Positions 1-11,730 of a stretch of DNA of 64,000 bases are shown here, one piece after another. The notes beneath the pieces are model-generated. The model made no database searches, was not told the origin of the DNA, and saw nothing but the letters and a program-made list of their open reading frames with translations. The stretch's first letter is position 1; every line of letters begins with the position of its first letter. Both the position numbers and the translations under genes were made by a program. The DNA comes from Symsagittifera roscoffensis (lineage: Eukaryota > Xenacoelomorpha > Acoela > Convolutidae): NCBI RefSeq assembly GCF_963678635.1, contig NC_087066.1, positions 53,708,312-53,772,311 on the forward strand, written 5' to 3'.

Positions 1-1850
1 TATTTTAAGCTCTGCAAAATTTAAAAAAAAAAAAACAATATTATCTTTGTCTTATTAAAAAACATCCAGCTTCCGATCTAGTACATCCTTGAGGGTTTTG
101 AGCTGTTCGTGTCAGTTTTCTTCAGTTAGATGTTCTGATTGCACCGGCGTATTCATGTTCAATTACTTTGGTGAGGGTCTTCAGGACAGTTGGAACCGCT
201 CAAAACGCCGCCACCCTCTGTCTCAGATTTAAGTGAACTGAACTTTCTGGATAAACTTCTTTTCCATTTAAACTTTCTTAGTACAAGTCTTGTACTTGCG
301 ATTCGGACAATCAAGAATTTCATGTTGCCTATCCTTTCACAATTAGTTTTGAATGGCAGAGCACTACCAGGCTTCCTTTCTCTCGGAATAATGATTAGTG
401 TATAAAGACTATTCAACGAGAGACTCACGCAAAGGCGACTCCAAGTGATTGAGTAGGACCTTCCTGAAACAACAGTTTTTTGTCTTTTAGGTTTGGTGCC
501 ACATTCTTGTTTTTAATGATGTCTTTTATCACTAAACTTTTTGGAAAGTTTCTTTTTCTTGTTCACAAATGTAGCCTAATTGAAGTTTTTAACTCAGCCC
601 TTCTATTCGAGAAAACGGGAGTTTTTTTGCTCTTGTGTCAGGATCAAGTTCACTAGTCTTGTTTGGTACTTCCTTTCTGAATTGCGGATTGCTGGATTTG
701 ATGAAGTCTCTTCCCAGGATAAAGTGATCTGACTCGTCCAAATTTACTACAACTAGAAAACTCATCTATGTGCTTCTTTTCCGCCAAATTTAGCGCTAGA
801 TTGGGCGTTCTACCCAGAACTCGTAGTCCATTTTTGGTTTGCTGCTTTAGAACTTACTCTACAATATACACGTACGTTTTTGTTCACATTTTTGGGTTAT
901 ACACTAAAAACTGCCACAGTACCTAGTAATCCTTTCAACAATCTCTTAACTTCGCTGATTTCCAGCACGGGAGCAGACACATCCTCTGCTGTTTCAAAGT
1001 ACATGGCGTCTTCCTTGAGCATCGCAAAGTGTCCGATTGCTCTAAATTTTTGGCTGTTCCAACCTTACGAAGACGTGACCAGCTAGATTGCCATCACAGG
1101 TCACTATCGTTTTGGTGAACATGTTGATTCCATCTATGCTTAGCATTAACACATGTGGCCCATAGGCTTCCATGTGAACGTTGGTAAAGACATGATCCTT
1201 CGTTTGTTTTCATGACTTCTTTTAGATTTCTTGTTGACATCTTTAATGATTTGCAACCATTGCTTAACTTATGAGTTTCGCTTACTTCTTGATCCGTCTT
1301 TCTCAAGGTTGGCCTCTGTTTTTTCAACGTTTGTTTCTAAAGTTTAAGCATCAGTTTTGTTCGATTTCTTGTGTTGTAAAATCCTACATACTTTGTGAAT
1401 TGAATCCGCTGCTGAATTTTTGTTGTTTGTTTCAAATCAAAAATTTGGGTTCTGTTTTCAATTTTTCCAGACTTTTTCTCACTGTTTTTAACAATTTCGT
1501 CACTAGATCTTTATTAACATCTTTGTTTTGCAAATCCATTAGTTCTGGCTACCTGTTTCTCGTGTTTTGCACTTTTGCTGAATTTGATTTTTCACCAGCT
1601 CTCCAAATAGAGGACACTCCATCTGGAAGTTACGCTCCTCACTGCAGAGAAAACATCTATTCCCAATTTTATTTATTGACCCGCTTATTATTTTGAAATC
1701 GTCCATCTGATCCCAATCAGGCTCATTGGCGTGTAGTCCAAGCTCTTCCAGCCCTGCTTGTATAATCTGCAAACTGCTAATTGACATTTTGCTGATCCGC
1801 AACTGGCACATGAGCGGCACTTATCCATATCGTCCCTGAATTTGTCTCAC
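1..1850 (-). mobile_element. Decayed Ty3/Gypsy-like gag-protease region, left-truncated by window
   Basis: Read on the minus strand, from right to left, this stretch holds broken pieces of one retrotransposon polyprotein. A gag zinc knuckle lies at about 1605-1655, spacing C-x2-C-x4-N-x4-C, with Asn where the knuckle His should be. A retropepsin-like region follows at about 690-1180: the catalytic triad region reads GTVA instead of DTGA near 920, and the flap/ILGRDF block lies at 690-765. The linker that normally precedes reverse transcriptase lies at 159-428 and about 70-150. Many stops and frameshifts separate the pieces, so nothing is functional. The reverse transcriptase would lie beyond base 1. 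Clade assignment rests on domain order and on resemblance of the protease and linker to widespread invertebrate Gypsy-type polyproteins. Confidence 0.7.
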
Positions 1851-2404
1851 GTTGCCTTTTGTATGAGTTTTTTTTGCGGTTTCAATCTTTGATTTTTCTT
1901 GGGTATTATGTAAATTTTTGCCTAGTTTCTTTCGACGTCAGTTCATTGGGTGTAACTATTTGCCAACATTGTAGTCAGGTATCGCTTCTCACGCCGTATT
2001 CTATTTTTGATTCTCTACTAGGACTTCTCTTGTTTTATTTTGGGTCAATCCTTCTCATCAAGCTCTCAAGATTATCACGGAATTGTTCAGTTGATTTGTC
2101 ATCTCAATAAATCATTGCTTGATATCTTTTCAGAACTAAGCCGAAAATATTCAGCAGTAATTTTAAGATTTTGTCTGCCTTTTCTGACGGATGTTGTCTG
2201 CCATGTCCCGTTCTTCCTCTTTCCAGCTATTACGCACTTCAGTGCAAAGTTCAGTACTCTCTTCTTTGCTCAAGATGCCCGTGCAAGCTTGCTTCTCATC
2301 ATTTCAATCGTCCTGCTCCATATGTAGCTTCTTAACTTCTACCAATGTATTTATGCACCCGTCAGAGTCGTTTTGAAAATCTCCCGATTTCATTAAATTT
2401 TTCT

Positions 2405-4024
2405 TCAAACTTTTGTCGCCGCCTCTGTCATTTGACCCGAAGTTTGCGCGACAAATGCTTCGGATATTTTTTCATCAGTTTCTAAGTGTTTGCTTTCATC
2501 TTTAGGTCTGGTGTTGTATTGTGTGGGCCCCGAGCTGTTGTCGTTGTTGTGTGATCCTAAAAACCTTAAGAAGCATTTCAGTTGAATTTGCCCTGATATT
2601 AATAAACGAAATGTTCTAAACACTCAGATGGATTGGACTGAGCTCCAAAAAGAAAGTAGTAAAAGTCTATAAGAAAAAAGATCCTAGAAAACAAATTAAT
2701 TGAAAAAAATTTGAGTCATTTTCACCTTTTGAAGCAAAAAGCAGACATGGTGAAAGTTCTAGTTTCCAGAAAGGCTCATTATTGACACTTTTTAAAAGCC
2801 AACACAATTTAAGAATATTGTAATTGGATTTTCGCATGCTTTTGAGTTATTGGGAGTTGCAGCAGTGCTAACCCGAGTTGATGAGTGATCGTCTCCACAA
2901 CCTGTTTCAATGAATTCTACTCTCGTTCCAGCTGATTTTCCCCTTTTATCTGTTTCTCTTGTTCCGGTGCTGAACAAATTCTTGAGGAGTGCGTACATTT
3001 TTGTATGTCTGTTCATGAGTTCTTAGACTGATCTCTGCTCATGGTCTCCATCCTCCATTCTCGACTCCATGATTTACTTTTCATAGTTTGTAGTGTTTTG
3101 TAGACGTTTTGTAGAGTTTCCTAATGTCATCCGGAATCTTTTTGAGATTGTTTTCTCTCTTCTTGTCAGTTCCCTCTGCCCTCTTCTCGCTATTATTTAT
3201 CTAGATCTTCCTTCTTGTTATTATTTACTTCCTTTTTACAATTTTCCCAATTCTATTCCCCGGGTCGAGATCCCGCTCAAAAACCGCTCAAGATATGAGC
3301 GGTTTGAGCGGTTTTTCAGCAAGATTTGAGCGGTTTGAGCGGTTTGGGCGGTTTGGGCGGTTTTTTTTGGATCGCCATATTCATATTTTTTTAATTAGCA
3401 GATCTAGTTTTATCATTAAGTCTGTCATATCAACTCGTACGTGCTGTCCAGAGGGTCCCTTATTCGTCGAATTTCCGGTTTTTTGTGTCTTCTCATTGGT
3501 TTTTCATTCTCCGGCACCGCGGTGTCTGTTGTTTTTGTTGACCCTGCAACATTGTTCCTCCATTTTAGAGCACTTTTTTTTGGCTTCATTCCCACCCTTG
3601 TTGTGAATCTCACCTTGATTTTCTCAGTAAAACATGTTTTCTTTTCTTCTGAGCCTCGTTTTTTTAAAATACTTTTGCAGTGTTGTCATTTGTCTCGTTG
3701 TCATCGTCAATTGCTGAGATAACCAAAATTTTGGCCTCCACAATGTTTTGGTTCCGATGTGTTTGTGATTATTATTGCTGTTTTAAACTTTTTGTCACCC
3801 CCAGTCAAACTCTGATCAAGCGTTTGTAGATCGATTTCTGTTACCGTTGTTGGCACTTCTTCTCTGTTCTTAAAATAATCTACATTTTCTTTTTTGCTCA
3901 CCATATTCACAAAAAAAATTGTTCTTAATGTTGGTGTTGGAACAATTGGTATGGTCTGAGAATAGGTGTTTTTGCAGTTGTCCAGTTTTGTTAAATCTGT
4001 TATTGATACTTCAGTTTTCTTCAA
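2405..4024 (-). pseudogene. Possible gag N-terminal remnant upstream of the Gypsy-like protease
   Basis: Minus-strand open stretches at 2405-2623, 2792-3016, 3425-3613 and 3707-4024 are rich in Lys, Thr, Glu and Asn and low in hydrophobic blocks. They lie directly upstream, in transcriptional sense, of the gag zinc knuckle at 1.6 kb. That position and composition fit the poorly conserved N-terminal part of gag, but I recognise no motif. No LTR was found at the expected upstream end. They could equally be chance frames in T-rich DNA. Confidence 0.25.
3292..3365. repeat. Minisatellite of GCGGTTTGA/GCGGTTTGG units
   Basis: About six 9-bp units of GAGCGGTTT / GGGCGGTTT follow one another, split once by a short TCAGCAAGAT spacer. 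Just upstream (3276-3290) is the complementary motif AAACCGCTCAA, so the array could fold back on it. Confidence 0.8.
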
Positions 4025-5330
4025 TTCTCCGAACCCTCGGTTGAGAGATTTTATTTCTTTTTTACTTTCCCAACTCCTTTTAAACGTTAGTAAAAAGAAA
4101 AAAAAAGTTCAGGTAAATTCCCGTAAAACTATTTACACAAACCGATCCACCCCAACCTTCATATTGTTCTAACAATTTGTTTAATACTCTTTCAAACAGT
4201 ATAAACAGATATCATGTGCTTGGCTCTCTGAAAAAGTATTTTAATAAAATAAAACTTTTAACCAGACAGTTGTAATACCTTGTGGTGTTATCTTTCCTCC
4301 AACGAATTACCGAATTCGATTCATTTGAACAAACTTTCAGTTTTAGATTTCTAAGGAGTTGTTTGAATTCCGCAAGATTCAATAAAAGTACTCCGTCGGG
4401 CAGTTGTTTGAATTTCCTAGTAACCATACAAAATACTTCTTACAATAAGTTGATTATAAGTTCCTTCTAGAAAATTCTTTAATCCAATTTTCGACGTGGT
4501 CAATATATATCATCATAAAACTTTTGTTTAGTAACTATAATTTTTTTTTCAATACTGTTGTTATACAAAAAAAATTAAAGAAAGCTTTAACAATTTTAAT
4601 TTGTCGAAAAACAGATATTTGACGTAATCTAGCCTTAGCGGCAGGTCGAATCTTACGCCAACTGAAAAATAAAGGTTGTGTTCTTTTCTTGTTGTCTATA
4701 AATTTATGGCTATATTGTTTTATACTGCTTGTCTTGTTAAATTTTAGCTACTTAGACACGATGGTTAAAAGACCTACAAGATAAATCCCATAGATTCTGT
4801 TTCCAAGCTCTGGTCAAGTTAAAATTTTGCTACATCAAAAATTGGGGGGGGGGGGGGGGGGGGGAAGCGTTATAAAACACTTTTAAAATTTTACTGATCA
4901 ACATTCTTCTTGAGATGCTTTTTGTAGTTTTCGTCCTGTAAACTCCTGTGCCCTTCCAGCTGTCAGGTTACCCAGTCAGTCTCCCAGTTGTTTTTGAAAG
5001 ATGCTAACAGCTTCAAATTGGGTGCCCGACGTTTTCATTTAAACTAATTGATATAATTAGTGGATTAAAAAACTCAATAAAAATTTAAGTTAAATTATTG
5101 GTCTGATGCACCCGATCCGGTTTAAAACAAGATTATTTTATTTTACTTTTTATTGCTTTTCTGGGTCCAGAGTCTTCTTCGCTCTTTCTTTTTTTTCCGG
5201 TAGCTCTCTCAAGCCGGTTAGTCAAGCCTCATGTTGCCGAAAGCAAAATGTTTCAAAAAGCTAACATGGTATACCTAGAAGGTAGACAGGTTCCAGTTGA
5301 ACCATACCACCGGTACTTCAAATTGGACAT
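4025..5330. other. AT-rich stretch with no recognised gene; contains G21 run
   Basis: No coding pattern or repeat family was recognised here apart from the homopolymeric G run at 4844-4864. Confidence 0.6.
4844..4864. repeat. Homopolymer G21
   Basis: Twenty-one consecutive G residues sit inside AT-rich DNA. Such runs can form G-quadruplexes and are also a typical place for assembly length error, so the true length is uncertain. Confidence 0.95.
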
Positions 5331-5337
5331 ATAGCCC

Positions 5338-5539
5338 CTAGCGGTGTATAATGGGTTCATTCTCGTAGTCATGGTCTTGTAAAACGCCCAAGAACGCCAT
5401 TAAAACTCTATGCAACAGTCGATGACTAAAATCACAAATGAAATTTGGAGCGATAGATTCTATAGCATTGACTCTAGGGTCACAGACAATGTCTCTTCTG
5501 CTGTTGTGTCTCAATCGGTCGTAGCGAAATAAGGATTTG
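5338..5539 (-). CDS. Candidate terminal exon of an unidentified minus-strand gene
   Basis: On the minus strand a good acceptor (CCTTGTTTTCAG) precedes 66 open codons ending in TAG (5338-5340). The translation is balanced and protein-like: an Arg/His-rich start, then a run resembling amphipathic helices (SHRLLHRVLMAFLGVL) and an acidic C-terminus (DHDYENEPIIHR). A possible 22-nt microexon at 5583-5604 on the same strand has both CAG acceptor and GTAAAT donor, but the exon chain upstream is not resolved. I do not recognise the protein. It could be a real gene whose other exons lie among the AT-rich sequence to the right, or a host fragment carried by an element. Confidence 0.35.
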
Positions 5540-5609
5540 CTGAAAACAAGGAATTTTAGATTTATTGTAGTTTTAAATTTACCATCAGAATGCCCCCCAC
5601 CAATCTGAA

Positions 5610-8230
5610 AAGAAAAAAGCACGCATCCGCTGCTAGATCTCCAAGTACCTAAAACACACGAGCCCTCTTCAAAAAACGTAGAAAAAATTTTTATTGTTTT
5701 TTTGTTAGACAATTTGCCTTTGATCCATTTCAGATGCATCAACCTGAAACTCATCTTATCTCAACAAAACCAGACAAAATGCAGTCAAATGAACATTTCT
5801 AAAAATTCAAAGCCTCTTGACAACAACACAGAAATTAATTCGCGGTTACAGTAGTTTAACCAGCTCAAGAAATTCTGTGGAACTCAAAACGGTTTGCTTT
5901 GATGGAGAAGTGTTGGACCACTGTTCAATTGATTGGGAAACCTCCCCAATCAAATCAAACGATTTTTCCTTGAATTTTTTACTTTTTTTTCTCGATTTGC
6001 GAACCCAATTGTTAAATTCTCTATCAAGAACAAAGACAACCTTACTCAGGTAAAATATGTAGGCTAGTTCTGAATAGCTTTTAGACTCAAAATTCTATTT
6101 TCTAGCGTGTTTCCTGCAATTGTAATTTCGGCTGATCTATTTTCTGACTTCTGATCAGTTACTGCGAAACAACTGAGCATGACAAGTCCAGTTGGAACCA
6201 AAAAACTCCATAATATGACAAACTGACACCTTCCTGTCATAAAAAAGTTGAGAAACAGTGTTATCAGACTGTAATGCTTACACTGTCTATCTTCTGTTTA
6301 TCACCAAATTTATTGTAGCGAAAAAATATGAGTGCAAATTTCCAGAAATTTTTCTAGACGGTAACCTTTTTTTTCAAACCTGAATTAAAAAAAGTTTGCG
6401 GAACACTTCTCAAAAAATTAGGAGCAAAGATACAATTAGTCAACAACTAGCTTCACTTTCTTTGGTTGCCTTGCTTCGCTGAACAATTTTATTCCGTTGA
6501 AAAAATGTTTGCACCAAATTAACGCAATATCCAAACTGTTTTTAACAAGCTGTCAAATTGAGCCCTGAAACTCACATTTTTCAGATCCTGCTGAGCCTTT
6601 CATCGGAATTGAAAACAGGAATAAATTTGAATGTGTAAATTTCTATCTCAAAACCCTGATACAAAAGAGAGCTTTTCCAAACGCTTGAAAATAAACAGCA
6701 GACAATTACAAGATTAATTTTGTTACACCAACCAAAATTTCGTGATATTCATTGTTCACTTGTTGCTCTACAACAATTTTTAAAACTCAATTCTAAGAAA
6801 TGGAGCCAATTATCTTTAAAATTATGGATGTTTGACAAAACTACTTCAGCGCTAAAAAAAAAGGAGAAGTTTCTACATCAGCGAATTGCAATTTAATTCT
6901 GTATACATTCATTTAAGAACATCGTGTGAGTTCAGTTTTCATAATTAGATTCTTATATAACATCAATTACAGAGTGCGTTAAAATTGTAAATTTTTAAAT
7001 CGTCTTGACACATTTTTGTGCATGATCAGGCTCCTGAAAAGTAAAATAACATGTAAAAATTGATTGGAGCTAAAAAAAAATACCAGAAGCGTTCTAGTTT
7101 AATTGCACTCTCAATTTTATGCACACTCACTTTTTGCTCTTTAACTTCTTATGAAATGCAACTTAATTCAAGTTAATTGATATGATCATTACTTAGTTTT
7201 GGCTCAAACTTCAAAATTATAATTTTTTAAGGGTTGAATATCTTATCATCTTATAGTGTTAAACGTCTAACAAAAATTATTTATAAAACTTTGTTTAAGA
7301 TTTTGCTTCTTTTAAACCTAATGATGCACCAACATTCAAAAATGTTTTTTTTTTCAAATCTTTCTATCACGTACAAAATCATTGTAGAAAAACCCCAGTA
7401 GCGCTGAGCTACTTTTTGAAATGAGGTAAACACAATGAGGAACTAGTGAATATGTACTGATATTTGTACAGAATGAGTCTCTAGTTTTCTCTTTTTAAAA
7501 TTTCACATGGAGTTCCAATATTGTTTTTTATTTTTTATTTGCAGTTAGTGCCGTCAATTTTATTGCTTTTAAATTTCTTTTTTTTTGTCATAGCTCTCCG
7601 TTTTAGTAAAAAGTTTTTTTATAAGATAGAACTTAAGTGGTTCATTTAAAGTGAAGATCCAAAAACTGAAGAAAAAAATGTATTATCAACAATTGTGAAA
7701 ATTGTTCCCCGACACTCTCGCAATCCAAACACAGTCAAAAGGGAGATGAACTTTTTTAGATATTGGGTCATTGTAGTCATAAGAAGACGCTTTGGTAAGG
7801 CACAAAATCATCAAGATCTCATTCAGCAGCCAAAGCTCAAAATATTTCCGACTCAGCAGCCCTGTAGAGGTTTCTAACAATCTGGAGACTAAAAGGTCGC
7901 AAATCATGGCGATAGTATTTTGTAGGAGAGAAAATTTGTAGGGCGCAATATTGAAGGAGCGGTGAGATGAACGGGCATTTTGATCATTCTTTTGACCAAA
8001 TGTTTTCTGTCACATACGAAACGGAAGCAGGAGCCAGAATTGTGAAATGGCATCTGGAGCTCCATCCCCGATGAAAAATACCGGCCACAACTACTCAGAA
8101 AACAGATGAATGAATGTAAGGATTGATGGGACGAAAATTAGCGACAAGTTAAGGGAATCAAAACCTCGTAATGCAGCGGGGAGTTGATAAAAAAACTTTG
8201 GTCGACAGTTTTCCAGTTTCTAAGAACTTA
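5610..8230. other. AT-rich intergenic stretch, nothing recognised
   Basis: Short open frames on both strands (for example 5817-6053 plus and 7686-7907 minus) show no domain, no convincing splice context and no similarity to elements elsewhere in the window. I see no gene that can be supported. Confidence 0.5.
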
Positions 8231-8251
8231 AGTAAAATGAGTGAAACGCTC

Positions 8252-8300
8252 AAAAACGAAATCAATCAACTCTCAGAGTGCGTTGATTGATTTCGTTTTT
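8252..8300. repeat. Perfect 18-bp inverted repeat with 13-nt loop
   Basis: The arm AAAAACGAAATCAATCAA (8252-8269) is followed after 13 bases by its exact reverse complement (8283-8300). It lies just upstream of the oldest Penelope-like remnant. It could be a foldback duplication or the edge of an element; no function can be assigned. Confidence 0.85.
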
Positions 8301-8460
8301 AAACATAAAACGCAGAGAACGTTCGGCAAAGAATGTGACAGGGCAGTAAAAAATTTAGAAGACCTTGAGTTGTTTAAACGGGTGCACAAATTTTTTATCC
8401 CTGGCACCCAAACAACCGGTTCGGCTTAAACTCAAATGATTTTCAATTTTTGCCAGTTGT

Positions 8461-10455
8461 GGATTTTTGTCTCAATTGAGGAATCAGAACGTATTTGGAG
8501 AGTCGTTCTGTGAGATTGAAGCGGCAGCTAAAGGCAATGCACAGAGAATAAAAGAGACACCTTCTGATAGGGTGTGGAAAAACCTAGAAAATATCTAAGA
8601 AATTACGCTTTTTTTTGCAGTACCGTTCAAAAAACGAGTTGGCTCTTGTATCATGAGTAAAGACCCAAACGAGTCCAAATTATTAGTTGTTTTGAACTTA
8701 TATCAATTCCAAAAAACGAATAAAGCTGACGACTCGTTCGTACAAAAAAAAGAGAGAAAGACATTTTTAAAAAGCTGTTCAGTCTGAAAAAGAGCATCGA
8801 CATAATTGATTAGTTTTAGAATAATTTGAAGTCAGCAGGTCAGCAACCTGCTAGTTTGTACGGTTGAGCTAAAGTCGTCATGAGAGACATACCACAGCGA
8901 ACGGTTCTATCTACTTCTGGAAGTTCATATGACATTTTATTCAAAACCTTGACCACATTTTTTGATGATTTTGAGGGAATCCTAGAAACAAATACATCAG
9001 AAGCAAGAGAGAACCTTGAGAACTTTGTGTTAGACTCCGATGAGAAATTAATTGATCTAAATGTTTAAATTTTCCACAAATTGTTCACTCGAAGAAAATA
9101 ACAACATAGATTTCAATTTTTTTTATGAGGAAGAGCAAATTCTAGACCCTTCAAGCAATTGCCAAGCCCAGCTGCAAGTCAAGTGAACTTCGAGTGCAAT
9201 AGTAAGTGGTTTACAAAAAAGATTGCTTTGGTTATGAGAGCCTCTCCTGCTGGCAATCTGACAATTTTGTGATGAAAAGTTCGAACCCTTTGTAAAGATT
9301 GAGTTTTCCGAAATTTGCGAGCCCTAAAAACGTGGCCTCCTTCCAGAAGGTAGAAAAAATGTCGCTATTGAGAAAAAAGTAGAAGGCTTCCAGGAACTCA
9401 ATAATAGTAAATAGCTAATTTATTTTGGTTTTTTTCTCGTCGTGGTGTGACTGGCAAAAAAGACCAACACTCAGAGGCGATGAAGTTTTTCCTGAGTTAT
9501 GTGGATGGTATAGTGAGAACTGTAACAGAGATCCCAAACAACTGTTAAACTCTGCAAACAAGTTAAAACTTACAAACTAATCTACAGTTTACTTCAGTAA
9601 AGACTAAAGAGAAAGGTAATATAGCCTTTCTGGACATTCAGTTTTAACGTGGACTCACATGGAAACTTAATCTGTGAGTGGTGCTAAAAACCAACTGATG
9701 CAGGAACGGTTTTTAAAATTAGGAGTCGCACTCCAGTCCACTATAAAAACTAAATGAAGGCGCATTCATCGAATTTTTAGATGGACTTCTTTTTGACAAG
9801 AAATACCCAAAATCTTGTGCTGATAAGGTTGTCTCTAAGAACCTTGATAAAATCATCAAAGGAAATGACAACAAGAGCACAGTCAAGGGCCAAAATCAAG
9901 GTGTTATTGACTATAAAGACTAGAATTACTAAATTGAATGGTGCGCAGTACCGAGGTAATGCAAGCCTGATACATGCAAACAAGGTGTGAAGCAAAATCA
10001 AGGCACCAATTGTAATCAACACCAAAAAGCTGAAAACCTGCCTTGCATCCTTAGCGTCTATTTTTTCGTCTACGAATAGTTTAGATAATTTCATGTTGAG
10101 AATGTAACTTCACCTTTATTGGCTAAATTGTTCGAAATCTAACCACTAGACTAGACAATCACCGAAAAAACAACTCACGCGCATGACAACATCTATTGCA
10201 ATGTGAAAATTAGGGCAATATTGCGTGAGTGTCATAAGGGGTTGCAAACCAGTTAATACCAACGTCAAGCTACTGACGTTAGAAGCACTTCACATCTCGA
10301 AGCAGACACTCAGAATTACCACGAAGGATGAACTCAAAAATAAAGAATCGATACTACTTTATAGTTCCAAAATCAAAACTCCTGCTAAAATAAGAGCAAA
10401 AAAAACTTTCAAAGAAAAAAAATTGATCTATATATTGCAAAATCGAGAAAAGTGA
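8461..10455 (+). pseudogene. Old Penelope-like element remnant (PLE-0)
   Basis: Broken frames align in order with the better preserved PLE copies at 11.7 and 17.5 kb. At about 8500-8600 lies the N-terminal block corresponding to CGIEAVAKAYAKRV. At about 8835-8940 lies the RT motif-1 block QPASLYG through SGSSYD. At about 9485-9525 lies the catalytic block, where the RT active site reads YVDG instead of YFDD. At about 10270-10350 lies the C-terminal VKLLTLEALHI block. The central GIY-YIG domain is not recognisable. The sequence is far more diverged than the two later copies and has many stops, so it is an independent, older insertion. Its 3' part from 9596 is repeated at 15369. Confidence 0.7.
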
Positions 10456-11012
10456 CAATTTATAACCGAATGAAAATTTAATGAAAAAAGTACATACATA
10501 ATAAAATGTGCCAAAAACTTAACATGATTAAATTTTGGCCTGAACTTTAAAATTGCAAGCGTATGATTGGTTGATTTAATATGATTTTATATAGTCAAGT
10601 TCCTTAGGCGATTTTAATGATCGATGATCTTTTGTAAGACTTGGAATTTGTTTAACTTGATGATTCTTAAATATGCAAAAACGATCTTAATTTTTATTGA
10701 TTTCAAACATGTGGGTTTCGCAGCTTTCTTCATAATAAAGGTTTATATAAAAGTTCTTCAAAATAAATTATTTCTAGGTTTCGTTGTAGACTATAAAAGT
10801 CCACATCCAGTTTTTGAATTTGTCTAATTCATTGATTTAGGTCTTTTCCTCTCAAAGTATTGGATTGTGGCATCAGTAACCTCAGTGTGCCAATGATTTC
10901 AAACTGTAACGTCTATTTCAAATGTTTTCTCAGTTTTTTTATGCTTCGGTTTCGTGGTTTTTTTCCTTGTGTCTGTTCTTTCATTTTGCCTTTTTAATGT
11001 GATAGAGTTCAT
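10456..11012. other. Non-coding spacer between PLE-0 and the accessory ORF, repeated at 16229-16796
   Basis: The spacer is AT-rich, part of the tandem unit and almost identical in unit 2. It carries no recognisable gene. Short open frames here do not survive comparison with the second copy. Confidence 0.6.
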
Positions 11013-11684
11013 TTGGCTTACTTTTTAGAGCATGTGTTTTGTTTCATTTTGAAACTTTTCTTACTGCAACTGAAAGTTCAAAAATTAGCGAGTTTATCAT
11101 TTCTGATTATCGGCAGTCTTCTTTCTTTTGTACTTTCTTTAAATCCGAACACCACGAACCCACAGAAGAACCTCGCAAGCCTACTCTGCAGGGCACCTCT
11201 AGCACAAAAACGTCAAGTGGTGGTGTGGCACGACATCATCAATAATTCTATCAACAGCCACCGCACAAACAATTACAGAGCTTGCACTGTAGAGGAATTG
11301 ACAGAAATCCTGAAGACACTGACAAATATCAGCGCAATTGAATACTGTCAGAGAAACGGGACACCAGATATCAGGAACCAGCTGATCAGCTCGGGTATTC
11401 TTGTCATTCCTATTACAAAGTGTCTCATTTCAAAGAGGAAGAGAAGAACGGAGCTGGTCAACGAATATCAGGCACTGCACCAGGACGTCCAGCTGGAGCT
11501 AAAGTCTTTGAGGATTGTGTTCGAACACCAATACAACCTGCCAGCTGTCTTGTCCAAGCTTCGTTCAAACACGAAAAAGAAATCTCAATCGAGAAGGAGG
11601 GCGGAGAAAAGAAGACTGGTGAACATAGGCGAGGCAACTGTTGGTCCGACTGACGAGGAGGCTTCAACGGAGAGGGTGAGTTAA
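11013..11684 (+). CDS. Accessory ORF upstream of PLE-1, function unknown
   Basis: This is an intact 223-codon frame, identical but for three residues in the second tandem copy. The first ~65 residues are hydrophobic and low in complexity and may not be translated. From about residue 68 the sequence becomes protein-like, with the block VVVWHDIINNS, a central YCQRNGTPDI and ITKCLISKRKRR, ending in a Lys/Arg-rich tail typical of nucleic-acid binding. Similar upstream domains occur beside retroelements of other invertebrates, but I cannot name the fold. The HD/INNS spacing vaguely recalls hydrolase-like ORFs of LINEs. A nearby GGTGAGTT (11674) looks like a splice donor, so this may be the first exon of the PLE product. 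Confidence 0.5.
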   Translation: MAYFLEHVFCFILKLFLLQLKVQKLASLSFLIIGSLLSFVLSLNPNTTNPQKNLASLLCRAPLAQKRQVVVWHDIINNSINSHRTNNYRACTVEELTEILKTLTNISAIEYCQRNGTPDIRNQLISSGILVIPITKCLISKRKRRTELVNEYQALHQDVQLELKSLRIVFEHQYNLPAVLSKLRSNTKKKSQSRRRAEKRRLVNIGEATVGPTDEEASTERVS

Positions 11685-11730
11685 ACTTGTGTTATTTGAG
11701 TTGCTTTGTGTCACGTGAGGTTTATTCCTC

